DNA of 64,000 bases from Pinus tabuliformis (lineage: Eukaryota > Streptophyta > Pinopsida > Pinales > Pinaceae): positions 1,074,649,369 to 1,074,713,368 of the forward strand of contig CM062820.1 of the NCBI GenBank assembly GCA_031772625.1. Direction: 5' to 3'. Below, piece after piece: positions 53,777-63,345 of the stretch. The position numbers and the translations under genes are program-made. The notes beneath the pieces are model-generated. The model was not told the origin of the DNA, searched no databases, and was given only the letters and a program-made list of their open reading frames with translations. Position 1 is the stretch's first letter. Each line of letters starts with the position of its first letter.

Positions 53777-54694
53777 TGTTGGATTATTGGGGCCTGACCC
53801 AGGTTCAGAAGAGTTATTAGCCAAACAAATCCCACAGCTACCAGCCCTTTCAGCAATAGCCCGCAGAGCACAGACTGAGGTCTCACCCGAGGTAGCAGGG
53901 GAGGGTACTGGAACTAGGTTTCCACACCCTTGGGATGTCTTGATGTGGTCTGGAGGGGTTGCGTGCCGTTCTATGGCCTCGCGCCACTCTGCTTCCACGT
54001 AGATCCAGAACAAGGCAATTTCTTAATACTTATTATTAATGAGTTGTTATAGATTAGATCTACTTTTTACAGCCTTTAATCAAACATTTAATAGATATAA
54101 CTAGTGTGTGCACTAAGAAACATTATATATTTTGCATAAGCTCAGAACATAAGCATAAGCACACAGATCAAAACAGATATATCAACCGTAAATTAACTAG
54201 ATCCACAATAGTCCATAATCAACATAGTATTTTAGAACCAACTTATCTTTATTCAATTCTTTCGCCAATACAACCAAATTTTCCCTACGCACTTAGCTGC
54301 AGGGGTCTGTGCACACAGTTGCGGACTCTACCAGGCCCCTGCGCACACAGCTACAAAGCCTCTAACTCCTACCCAACACCCTTGAATCGAACTTACAAAC
54401 GCAAAAACTATTGTCTTCACACAACCATAATACCCAGATCCAAGACAAATACTTCTCTGAAAACTGACTTCTATCCATAGAGCCTTGCTCTATTTATACA
54501 TTCCCATGGTCCGCGAACCATGGGCAGGCCGACTCACTTCCTATTATTTTAAATTATTTTTGGGCGGACAACCCTTTGACTTGACTCATTTACAACTCAC
54601 ACTCTGTGCACTTCGCAGAGTCCTTACCTTACCTTTCCCAAAATTGCAGGCTTTGAGCCCCAAAACTATTACGCAAACCCTCTGCTTCCCAACA
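53777..54694 (-). repeat. Element F right (5') LTR
   Basis: 918 bp, TGTTGGA to CCCAACA. Minus-strand TATAAATA is at 54491-54498 and the palindrome at 54505-54522 (one pair broken). One 32-bp unit is found at 54309-54340. Confidence 0.88.
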
Positions 54695-54699
54695 ATAGC
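54695..54699. repeat. Target-site duplication of element F, right copy
   Basis: ATAGC against ATAGT at 37202-37206. Confidence 0.65.
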
Positions 54700-54987
54700 G
54701 TTTCATTTAGCATTTAAGATTGTTTCTGTTGTGTGGAATTTATTTACTTGATTTACTTGCAAATTGTCTTTTACATTCCAACACTAGATTTGCCTTGGTG
54801 TAAATTTCCTTTCCAATTGTTTTCTATCTGATTCTGCAAAACATTCCCTTCAAGAAGTAGGATTAGAAATAGGAAAAGTTCATACCATTTCTAGCATTTC
54901 CTATGCTTCGTCTCTAAGTTTATGAAACCCTCGGGTTGACAATTAAGTGTTGAGGAGTTTTCTCAATCACAATTCCTGCATCCAACA
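54700..54987 (+). repeat. Element A 3' LTR, last segment
   Basis: Ends CAATTCCTGCATCCAACA, which matches the 5' LTR end at the window start. The three pieces add up to an LTR of about 2.05 kb. Confidence 0.65.
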
Positions 54988-55688
54988 GATGGTATGACGA
55001 ATTAGCTCTCAGAAGCTTTTGAACGTGATCTAGTTTTTATAAATTAAGGTATTTATGCTTCATGTGCCAATTGATATTCACAAAGCTACTTGTGGTGCTT
55101 TGTTTCAGATTTGTTCCCCCCTTGTGTTTATTATTTCATTATATTTCTCTACAATATTTTAGTTCATGGGTATTGATTCAACTATATTATAATTCAATCT
55201 TTCATTGCTCTAATTATGTTGTGTCAGATATTTCAGTTGCAAATAGAATATTTTACACCTTTGTTCTCTCTCTTTTCTTCTTCTGTGTGAATGAGTATTT
55301 TTCGTGTCCATCTTCCACTATATGATAATTGGTTTCCTTTCTCTGAAATACATGCTAGAAAATCCTATGTATCTGTTATTGGTTGTTAAATGCATAAACA
55401 TCATAGGCCAGTAGTATTAGGATCACATATTTTCACTTCTGAGTAATCTTCGTTTACTTTCAACAAACATTTTCTCAAAGAATCCTTTCATATCTAGCCT
55501 TTGTCTTGTCTATACTTGCAAATTAACCAATTTTAAGTTTTTCTAAATGAGGGAGACCCCTTTGATTAGAAAAGACTAGTTTCTAACCAAAAGCGGTATG
55601 TGGTTACCTCTTTGACCCTTTTCCTTCAGCCTAAAAGGAATCAAGGAGTGCTAACATAAAATCTCAGACAAGAGCTAGTGCCACCACT
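54988..55688 (+). other. Non-coding spacer of element H
   Basis: AT- and pyrimidine-rich, without a conserved frame. It is comparable in place and composition to the spacer 10859-12149 in element A. Confidence 0.4.
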
Positions 55689-58146
55689 ATGGTGAGGGGG
55701 CTATCCATTTCTATTAGTCTTGAACTAATTAGCAGGGTGACAACCCTTCCCCTAGGGATCCCATGGAGAAGAGAAGACAAGTACAATAGTGGCATTGCCA
55801 AGAAGAACTTCTTCACTGTTGATGAGAAACCTATTGAAGATAAAAATGGAGTCAGAAGGGAGATCCTACCCTATCCCTGGGATGAGGTGGCCTACCATAT
55901 CCTTAAGTTCATCTCTTGTGAAGGAATACTGAGTGTAGTCTATGGCTACCAGTTCAGGTTGCTCCATGAACTAAGATTTCAAGTAGAATTGCCCCTAGCC
56001 CAAAGACTCAATGTGCCTTATTTCCTCCTACAATCCATCATGGACATGATCCAAAAGGTGAGAGAGGGAAAACACCAACACCTAGGCCACCATGGCCTCA
56101 TCAAGATGATAGTGGAATATGATTTGAATAAACTAAGGATTCCTATCCTCTAGTCCACATTTAGGGATATGGACAAAGAAGCCTTCATTGACACTAAAAC
56201 CCTCACACTTGGTCAGAACCTAACCTCTAGTGTTGAAGGAAGAGATGAAAAAGAGGAGGAAGAAGAGGCAGAGGCAAAAGAGGAAGAAGAGGCAAAGATA
56301 GAGAAAATAGAGGAAGAACCACAGAAAAATGAATAAGTTTAGAAAGAGAAAAATGAAGAAGAAGAGGAGGAGAAGCAAGAAGAACCAAGCCCTGAGAAAA
56401 CCATTGCATCTAGAGAAGAAGAGGTATCCCCAGAGAAGACAAGTTTGTCTCCTTGACCCACTAAAAAGGAGGAAGCTACTACCTTAGATGCCTTAAGCAC
56501 ACCAACCAAACCCAAAAATAAAAGGTAGAGGAAAACTCCCCTTTACTTTAAAACCAAGAAAAGCACCAGAATTAAACAGGAAAGCCTCAAACTCCCACAA
56601 AGACCCCTATTACAATTGAAGAATCACCAAGTAAAAGAGAGGAGCTAGGACCCACTGAAAAGAAAGTTGAGGAGGTCACCTCTCCTGAATCCATCTCAAA
56701 GACTCCCATAACATATGTAAGGAGGCATATTACTAGATCAACCTCCTCTAAACAACCCAAGGCACCTACCACACTCCAACAAAAAGGAAAAGGGAAGCTA
56801 TGGGAAAAAAAAAGCTTACTACAGGAAACACATAAGGTGCTACATGAAGAGTAGAAAATGATACAGGAAGAGTAGAAAGAGAAGCAAGAAGGGAAAAAGG
56901 CAGCACAACAGTTACAGGAGGGGGTAGCTTCCCTAAGAACATTTGAAAAGGATTTCCCAGAGCTACAAGAGCCTAGTCCACAACCTAGTTTGAGCTCCTA
57001 TTATAATTTCATTGAAGGAGGTAGAGTGATCCCATAGAAATTTGTAGTCCCACTTTTCTTTGAACTTGAAGTAGAAAGAGGAAGAACCCATAGATGGAAG
57101 AAGATTGCCAAATCCAAGAAGGTGGAAGATGTGGGCCTCATGGAAGAAAATATCCTAGAAATGGGCAAGGAGTTGAGTGAGTTAAGGGAGAAAGAGTACA
57201 TAATGAGAACACAAGTGCATGCAGAAAATATATGGTTGAGGAAGAAATTGCAAGAGAAGAAAACCCAATTGGCCACAATGGAAAGCCTCTCCATGGAGGC
57301 ACTATAGTGCAAACTTCCATTGAAGTCCTATGAAAGTTTCCTCAAAGAATAATGGATGAATTTCGAGATCAAGAAATTAGCACAACATGAATCCATGACA
57401 TTTTAGGACTACAAGAAGTTCATTGAGTTATGTGACTAGAGTAGCATAGAAGACAGAGCCAAATTATTTGAGTTCTACCTGCACATCCTCACCTTAACTC
57501 ACATGAATGTTTGGGATCCTAATGCAAATTTGGGAGACTTGTAGTTGATGGCCCTTGCATCTTAGATGAGTCATGAGGAGGTTAGAGCTGAGGAGGTGAA
57601 GAGAGTATTGGAAAAAGAAGAAAAGAACCCCTCTATATTAGGGCAGAGCATATAAGTTCCATGGTTGTAATCAATACTCACAACATCATTTCCAATGATG
57701 CTAAGCTAGAACCTATATACCTTTCCACCAAAGAGCAGGCCATCTCCCACTTTGAGGACACTCTCAAGTTATTAGGGACAGAGAGCCAACAAGCATGTCA
57801 AAGAAAATGGAATACCCTACCACAGAAACTCCATATCAGGGAGTATCACTCTCCTCAAAGGTTGAGGAATACATTGGATATACCACCTCTTGACAAAAGG
57901 GCCATGCAAATATTGAAGATCATCTACATTAGACTTAATCTCGTTCCAACTTTGTTTTTGGGTTTACATGATGGAAGGAATGAAGAAGAGGGAAGGAAGT
58001 AGTGGGAAGACATAGAGAAAAATGCAGGCTTCTATCCTCAGGAAGGCACACCATCAGTAGAACCTTGGAATGTCAGAGAGGCCACCAGGGCCATGAAGGA
58101 CATGGACATAGATGACTAGGAAGCTCATTGTATGAGAAACAACTTC
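55689..58146 (+). pseudogene. Element H accessory ORF (globular domain, Glu-rich region, coiled coil)
   Basis: Function unknown. The first 154 codons are open: ISISLELISRVTTLPLGIPWR, PYPWDEVAYHILKF, then LAQRLNVPYFLLQSIMDMI and LGHHGLIKMIVEYDL, which parallel LINFPHFLL and LCHHGLIMMLV in element A's accessory ORF. A very Glu/Lys-rich stretch follows (56230-56440). Then come Pro/Thr/Lys-rich disorder, a coiled coil (57110-57310) and a C-terminal domain open over 113 codons (57661-58002). About a dozen stops, many TAG, break one otherwise traceable frame. The ATG at 55689 precedes the conserved block by only a few codons; the real start may be upstream. Confidence 0.65.
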
Positions 58147-58155
58147 AGTAGGGGG
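58147..58155 (+). other. Polypurine tract of element H
   Basis: AGTAGGGGG immediately before TGATGATGAGG, right after the accessory ORF. Confidence 0.55.
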
Positions 58156-60143
58156 TGATGATGAGGCTCATCAATAGGTATATTATATGGGTCATAATGA
58201 TATCCTCAAACTCATTAAATTATATTTTTCTCACATTTATCTGCAAATTTTGTTATATTATGCTTACCGTGAGGAGTAAAAGATGTGTTTCTATGTCATG
58301 TGGCCTAATGTGTGTTAAATGCAGGAATTGGAGAAATTTTGAGTTAATTTGAGTGTAGGAACTCAAAGTAGAAAACAAGAGAGATTTTTGGAGATGTCCA
58401 CCTCCTTAACTTCTCCAATCAATCAAAGATCCCCACTCTATCTCTCATAAACTCGGTGTCATTGGCAGCCAAGAAGGCCGAATTCATTAGTAGTTGAACC
58501 ATTGCAAGTTAAGGAAAATCTAAATCCACCTATTCTCGAGTTAGGGAGACAAATAACCCTATTTTCGAAGGAGATGTTGGTAGCCCCCTTTGTATAAATA
58601 AACATGTTAAGGAACTCAGTAGGATTTGAACTTTTATCATAGCTAAGAGGCTAATGAGATGAAGAACTTGTGACTGTTATTTTGATGATGTATTTGACAT
58701 TTCTTAAATGATAATTAGAATTTCTATTTTGGTCCAGCACTGAGTAAATTCAGAGGGCTTAAGATCTTGGCTTAGAGCCCAACCGTAGCAATAGAGGTGC
58801 CTCTCATGTATCTATGTTTCTTCTAGCCTAGAATGTTGATTAGTTATTGCAATTCAATAGAAGTTTATTCATGTTTTTGTTAGCTTTATAATATTGATTA
58901 GTTACTGCTTATTCATATTTATTTTAGCTTAGAAGGTTAATTAGTTGTTGCAATTCAGTAGAGTAAAATTCATCAAAACGTTTGTGACTGAGACCCCTAT
59001 CTCATATTCCTCATGGGAGCATGATTAGAGGACCCCACCATCACAACCCAAAAATAGAGTGTGACTTCCTGTTCATTTCATATATCAAGTTCTTAGCATT
59101 AGTTAGAGAGTTTTCCAAATTCAATTCATGTTTTCCACATTTACTTGTAATATTTTGCAAATGAAAAGAGGAACAGGTGCATGTGTTGTTGCAGGGTTGT
59201 TGGATCTGTAGGCAAGGAATCCTTTCACCAACTCCATCTAGGACATCTCCATCCTTTTTTTATGCATGCCAACCCATGGTCTTGATCTCTATTTTTTTGT
59301 CACCGTGAGTAACCATCTTAGCCCAAATCCAGCCTTGTTGAAGTGTTGGTCTTGGACAAGGGTGTTGAGAACCTTCCCTACATTCTCCATAGCCTTCATA
59401 CATCTTTCCATCACTTCAGCCCATAGTTCTTACCCTCCAAACCCTCTTGGACAACACCTTGTAGAATTTCAGGACTTCCAATAGAAGTTACATGAATCAT
59501 GTAGCAACATCTTGTAGCACACCTGTAACAACCTGTTTTGACCCTATTTAGATCTGCAAAGATAGAATAGGTTAGTATAGGAGTAGGCTAACCCCTCAGC
59601 TTGGAATCCATGACCAGAAGTACCACCTATACGATTCCCTTCACTCCTTTTTGTTTCATGCAAGATCGAATAACATTAGTTATTTCATTCTGAATTTAAC
59701 AAATAGAACTTTACTAAAGATGAAAGTGTGTATTAGTTAGATAATGCATTCATTCTTGAGTTGTGAATTAGTAGGACAATATCCTGTTTTCCAACAACCT
59801 TGATAGCTAGATGATTGAGTCAAAACTAGAGTAGTTTCCTTTTTGCAGATTATCAAAAGTCTTGTGGTATTTCATAATAGTTACAAGTTGACAGCATTTA
59901 CAAGTTTGAGTTGAAAATAATTTACTTTCGCCGCACTAGGACTAGCCTTCACATTTTGTCTTCAATATTTAATCTCCTTTCAGTTCAAGTATAGGAATGG
60001 TCTTGGAACCCTAATTATCAAGTGACCTAGTTGAGGGTGGCATGATTAGAATGCACCTACTCTGTATATAGAAATGTCGCCTCGAAGAATGTATGAAACC
60101 CTGGGTTGATAAGTAAAGTTAAAGAGACTATGGAATTTGTAGC
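58156..60143 (+). repeat. Element H 3' LTR (right end approximate)
   Basis: About 2 kb of non-coding sequence with TATAAATA at 58593-58600. Near its end TATGAAACCCTGGGTTGATAA (60082-60102) resembles TATGAAACCCTCGGGTTGACAA close to A's LTR end. The first half shows no evident match to A's LTR, so H is a different family. No second copy is available to fix the end. Confidence 0.45.
58593..58600 (+). promoter_or_regulatory. Possible TATA box of element H LTR
   Basis: TATAAATA about 440 bp into the LTR; no second LTR copy to test conservation. Confidence 0.4.
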
Positions 60144-60173
60144 ACTCTTGGTATAATAATAGGGCTCACCAAG

Positions 60174-60432
60174 TGGAATCCACCCATGGTATTCATTCAC
60201 CCATGGTATTTACCCTCCCATGGAATTTACCAGTGGTATTGTAACTAAAAAATACTATAATTAACAAGTCATATTTTGTAAAACAAAGGATTGTCCACCA
60301 TAATTTCGCTTTTACAATTATTTTATGTTTTAATAAAAAAAATCTGTGTGTTTTGTTTTACTATGTGTTCCCCACTTTTCTTCTGGAATTTCAATTTTTT
60401 AGATCTCCCTCCCCCAGCCAAGATTTGTATCA
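60174..60432 (+). repeat. Element J 5' LTR
   Basis: 259 bp, TGGAATCC to TGTATCA. Starts with several CACCCATGGTATT-type words; the middle (CATATTTTGTAAA, TTGTCCACCATAAT, TTTCAATTTTTTAGATCT) aligns with the 3' copy. Confidence 0.72.
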
Positions 60433-60433
60433 G

Positions 60434-60449
60434 TGGTATCAAAGTTAGG
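60434..60449 (+). other. Primer-binding site of element J
   Basis: TGGTATCAAAGTTAGG differs from the Met-tRNA primer site TGGTATCAGAGC at two positions in the core. Confidence 0.7.
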
Positions 60450-60970
60450 TTACGACTCCGTGGGAATGAGGATTTGAAACATATTTCAATTTGAAAGTTT
60501 CGTAGCAATATTTATCAAAATTCATGCAATTTCTATGACCTCCACAAAGTATTCTCGAAGGTGAAAAATATATGATTTGAAATTATTTTCTTTTAGCTCA
60601 AATGGTTTTTTACGGAATTTGATTTTGTTTCCTAGTTCGAGATATATGAGCAATTGAATTACACGTCTCGAACGTTGCGTGGCCACACATATCATGATTT
60701 TTTGGAATTATTTTCTCACTCAACAGGTCATCAAAGTTCAAGTGTCTTATATAAATGGAAATACATTTTCAATACCTCAAATGGTTCTTTTACGAAATTC
60801 AATTTCATCATCTATAGTAGAAGTTATCAGCAAAGTTGCAACAAGAAGTCTATAATGTGAAAGAAGCCTTTACAACATCTCATTAGATAGGAGAATTTAC
60901 CAGAGAAGCCATCACGCTTTTACCAAGCAGACTGACAAGCATCATAGTTATGGGTCACCCACAAACCCAA

Positions 60971-61240
60971 GGTTATGGGTCAACTGCACCAAAACCTTAT
61001 CATATAAGTCCATTTTCTATGCCGCACATTGTTAGTATCACAATTGCTCACAAGTATTATAGGCTATCTCTATCCTTAGATCTTATTTTTTCGTGGTTAT
61101 GGGTCATCCATAAACCCATGCTTCATCAAAGTCCATTTTTTAGGCCGCACACTATTAGTATCATAGTTTTTCACAAGCATTACACGGTATCTTTATCCTT
61201 GGATATTGGTTCATCATGGTTATGGGTTAACCACACAAAA
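60971..61240 (+). repeat. 124-bp tandem repeat inside element J
   Basis: Units 60971-61094 (124 bp) and 61095-61217 (123 bp) plus a partial third start at 61218; each opens GGTTATGGGT and contains GCCGCACAYTRTTAGTATCA. Confidence 0.8.
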
Positions 61241-61348
61241 CCCTTCTCTTAAGTGGCTCTTCATATTCAACAAAGGCTTCTCAGGAGGGAACTTGATGCA
61301 ATTGGGTGCATTGCTTCTTAAGGTGGGACGAATGATCTGAATGGAAAA

Positions 61349-61600
61349 TGGCACCCACCCATGGTATTCTTCCACTGATGGAATTCACCCATGGTATTAT
61401 AAATGCCATACGCTCATGTTATTCAACTGAAACAGACTATAAGTAACAAGGCATATTTTGTAAATGGACAAATTGTCCACCATAATATAACTTTTACAAT
61501 TATTCTTTTTTTTAATAAAATAATTATTTGTGGTTTTGTTTGTTGTGCATTTTCCTCTTTTCTTATGGCATTTCAATTTTTTAGATCTTGGGGGCCTCCC
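61349..61600 (+). repeat. Element J 3' LTR, cut by element I
   Basis: Begins TGGCACCCACCCATGG and aligns with 60174-60418. The last 14 or so bases of the LTR are missing at the junction with TGTAAGATCC at 61601. Confidence 0.68.
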
Positions 61601-61955
61601 TGTAAGATCCGGATTAGACTGGCCCACGTGGTGGTTGTTGGTCCACCAAATCATTGTACCACCCAATCACAAACCAACACGTCACTACATTGAATACCCT
61701 AGTCATATGATAACGTTAGCACCATGTCAGTGTACATACTACCACGTGGCATCCGCACCTGCACAGTCAACCCTGCACTTTGACTTTTTTGATATTTGGC
61801 CAAAACTTCAAAACATAATAACTTGCTTGTATGGTGTTAGATTGAGGAGATTCAATCATCGTTGTATTTATAACAATGAGCTCTACGATTTGGTTTTGGT
61901 TTCGAGAGATTTTGATCACTTTCATTTTTTAGCATATTTTTTATCTCTTGGATCA
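61601..61955 (-). repeat. Element I 3' LTR
   Basis: 355 bp: TGTAAGATCC to TTGGATCA on the + strand, so TG...CA on both. Minus-strand TATAAATA is at 61865-61872, about 85 bp from the U3 start. No second copy is in the window. Confidence 0.65.
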
Positions 61956-61967
61956 CTCCTCCCCACT
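61956..61967 (-). other. Polypurine tract of element I
   Basis: Minus-strand AGTGGGGAGGAG directly before TGATCC. Confidence 0.72.
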
Positions 61968-62500
61968 GGAAGCTTTTGGACCACCAAAAGTCTATTTTTA
62001 CTCTACAAGTAAGTGAGGGTAAAAATCACTCACTTTTCTAATCTCTATCCACCTTTATTTACTTGGATTGATACATTTGAGCCCCACACGAAGATACTCC
62101 ACATTGCCTCTGTGTGAAGTTCTTATCCTCTTGTCAAGAATAGTGTCCTCCTGCAACTCAATCAAATATTCAGGAGAAAAATCTTCTGTTGATGGAATAT
62201 GAACATTCTTTTATTGATCAATGATCATAGGAGGCTCATACAATCTCAATTTTTCCACATTCACAACAGAATAAATTTGCATGTAAGGTGGTAAATCTAA
62301 TCGGAAAGTGTTGTTACCAATATTCTCTGAAATTTTGAAAGGACCATATCTGATTATTTTGAGATTTTTACCTTCACCATGTAATCTTTCCTTGCTTATG
62401 TACAACCAAAATTGATCTCCCACTTGGAAATCACGATCAATTTGATGCTTATCATGTCTTGTATTGTATTTGGCTTGAAGTTTCTCCAACTATTCCTATA
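61968..62500 (-). pseudogene. Element I integrase C-terminal region
   Basis: Minus-strand KYNTRHDKHQIDRDFQVGDQFWLYISKERL, RYGPFKISENIGNNTFRLDLP (GPY/F-type) and YSVVNVEKLRLYEPP, then EDTILDKRIRTSHRGNVEYLRVG, all usual for Ty3 pol ends. A stop lies near 62210. Confidence 0.8.
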
Positions 62501-63060
62501 CCCTTTGATGCACTAATTATATTTGTTCAATGAAATCCTTACCTTTGTCCACATCACTATATCCATATATTGCAATAGCTTTACCAAAGATGAAATCCAA
62601 AGGATACTTTAGGAAAATAACCTAAACAAGCTTCAAATGTAGATACTTGTGTAGATGAATGCTTGACATGATTGTAGGCATGTTGGATGTAATGCAAATG
62701 CTCATCCCAAAGCTTAGGATGCTTACCACAATATTTTTGAAGAAGCACTCTTGTTATTTTCACTACTTCATTATGTCCATTAGTTTGTGGATGAAATGTG
62801 TCCATGAGTTCCCATAAACTTCACCAAAACTTCTCCATAGATTGAGAATCTTGATAAAAAATAATAAAAGTAGGTAACCCAAAGTGAACCCAAACATTTT
62901 GGAAGAACATTTTTGCAGTTTTTTCAGTTGTGACTTATTTCTTACAAGGCATCCACACACACATTTTGTTGAAATGATCCACTACAACATATAAATAACC
63001 ATGACCTTCTTTAGACATTGGTACCCCCCTACAAAATCCATATAAACGCTTTCCAAAGGA
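62501..63060 (-). pseudogene. int: Element I integrase core
   Basis: The first catalytic Asp is in VYMDFVGG (near 63030). The second block reads FIIFYQDSQ, where the Asp of the usual S-D-R-D appears changed. The Glu lies in PQTNGHNEVVKITR. HPKLWDEHLHYIQHAYNHVKHSSTQ follows. Frames shift at about 62985 and 62790. Confidence 0.8.
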
Positions 63061-63345
63061 CAAGAAGGGATAAGAAGTAGAGTGTACAAACCCAATTTCC
63101 TGTTATGTGGCTTACTAGTAGTGCAAATAGAACATCCTTTTACATATCTTGATACAACTTCATTCATACAAGGCCAATTACAATACCTCTGTATTTGAGC
63201 AATTGTTTTTCCTACACTAAAGTGACCAACAATAAGAGAAGTATGGACTTCCCTTATGACAATAAATCTTTCACCCCATGGAATACACAACTTGAAGATG
63301 ATACAACAACTTGTTATGAACATGATAATCCAACTGTTCAACATG
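63061..63345 (-). pseudogene. Element I integrase zinc-binding region
   Basis: HTSLIVGHFSVGKTIAQIQRYCNWPCMNEVVSRYVKGCSICTTSK shows the His-His-Cys-Cys site with the usual spacing, though the flanking sequence has a stop near 63345. Confidence 0.78.

Larger units (their letters stand above)
37207..54694 (-). mobile_element. Element F: antisense Ty3/gypsy (OTA-type) with little pol, containing element G
   Basis: LTRs 37207-38154 and 53777-54694 begin TGTTGG and end CCAACA, with near-identical flanking pentamers. On the minus strand the order is LTR, primer site, gag, protease, about 600 bp of unassigned sequence, a stub after integrase, a long accessory ORF, polypurine tract, LTR. RT, RNase H and nearly all of integrase are missing; G sits at the gap. 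Without G, F is about 8.8 kb. Confidence 0.85.
1..54987 (+). mobile_element. Element A: Athila/Tat-like Ty3/gypsy retrotransposon, interrupted by E, B and F
   Basis: The order is LTR end, primer site, gag, protease, RT, RNase H, integrase, accessory ORF, polypurine tract, 3' LTR. The RT, RNase H and integrase motifs and the ORF between integrase and 3' LTR fit the Athila/Tat branch. The 32 bp at the window start match 54956-54987 at 26 of 32 positions, which marks both LTR ends. Foreign segments are E (3281-8321), B (14519-35632) and F (37207-54694). Without them and the duplicated target sites, about 11.2 kb of A remains. Every coding segment has stops or frameshifts, so the element is dead. 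The 5' LTR start lies outside the window. Confidence 0.8.
54988..60143 (+). mobile_element. Element H: 3' part of an Athila-like Ty3 element
   Basis: Accessory ORF of the same kind as in A and F, polypurine tract, then a long LTR. No gag, protease, RT or integrase is seen to its left inside the window. Because A's LTR ends at 54987 and this sequence continues as spacer plus downstream ORF, the simplest view is that A inserted into H between its integrase and accessory ORF. A small element carrying only this ORF is the alternative. The right end is approximate. Confidence 0.55.
60174..61600 (+). mobile_element. Element J: small non-autonomous LTR element (TRIM-like)
   Basis: Two direct terminal repeats (60174-60432; 61349-61600) enclose about 915 bp without coding capacity. 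A Met-tRNA-like primer site lies two bases after the first repeat. The total of about 1.43 kb is small for an autonomous element. It carries a 124-bp tandem repeat inside. The right LTR lacks its last bases because element I begins at 61601. Confidence 0.7.

Noticed and set aside
54956-58155. LTR end at 54987 as the 5' LTR of a small element carrying only the H ORF
   Set aside because: The LTR end matches A's 5' LTR end at the window start, no Athila-type primer site follows it, and H's own LTR start bears no likeness to A's. Kept only as an alternative.
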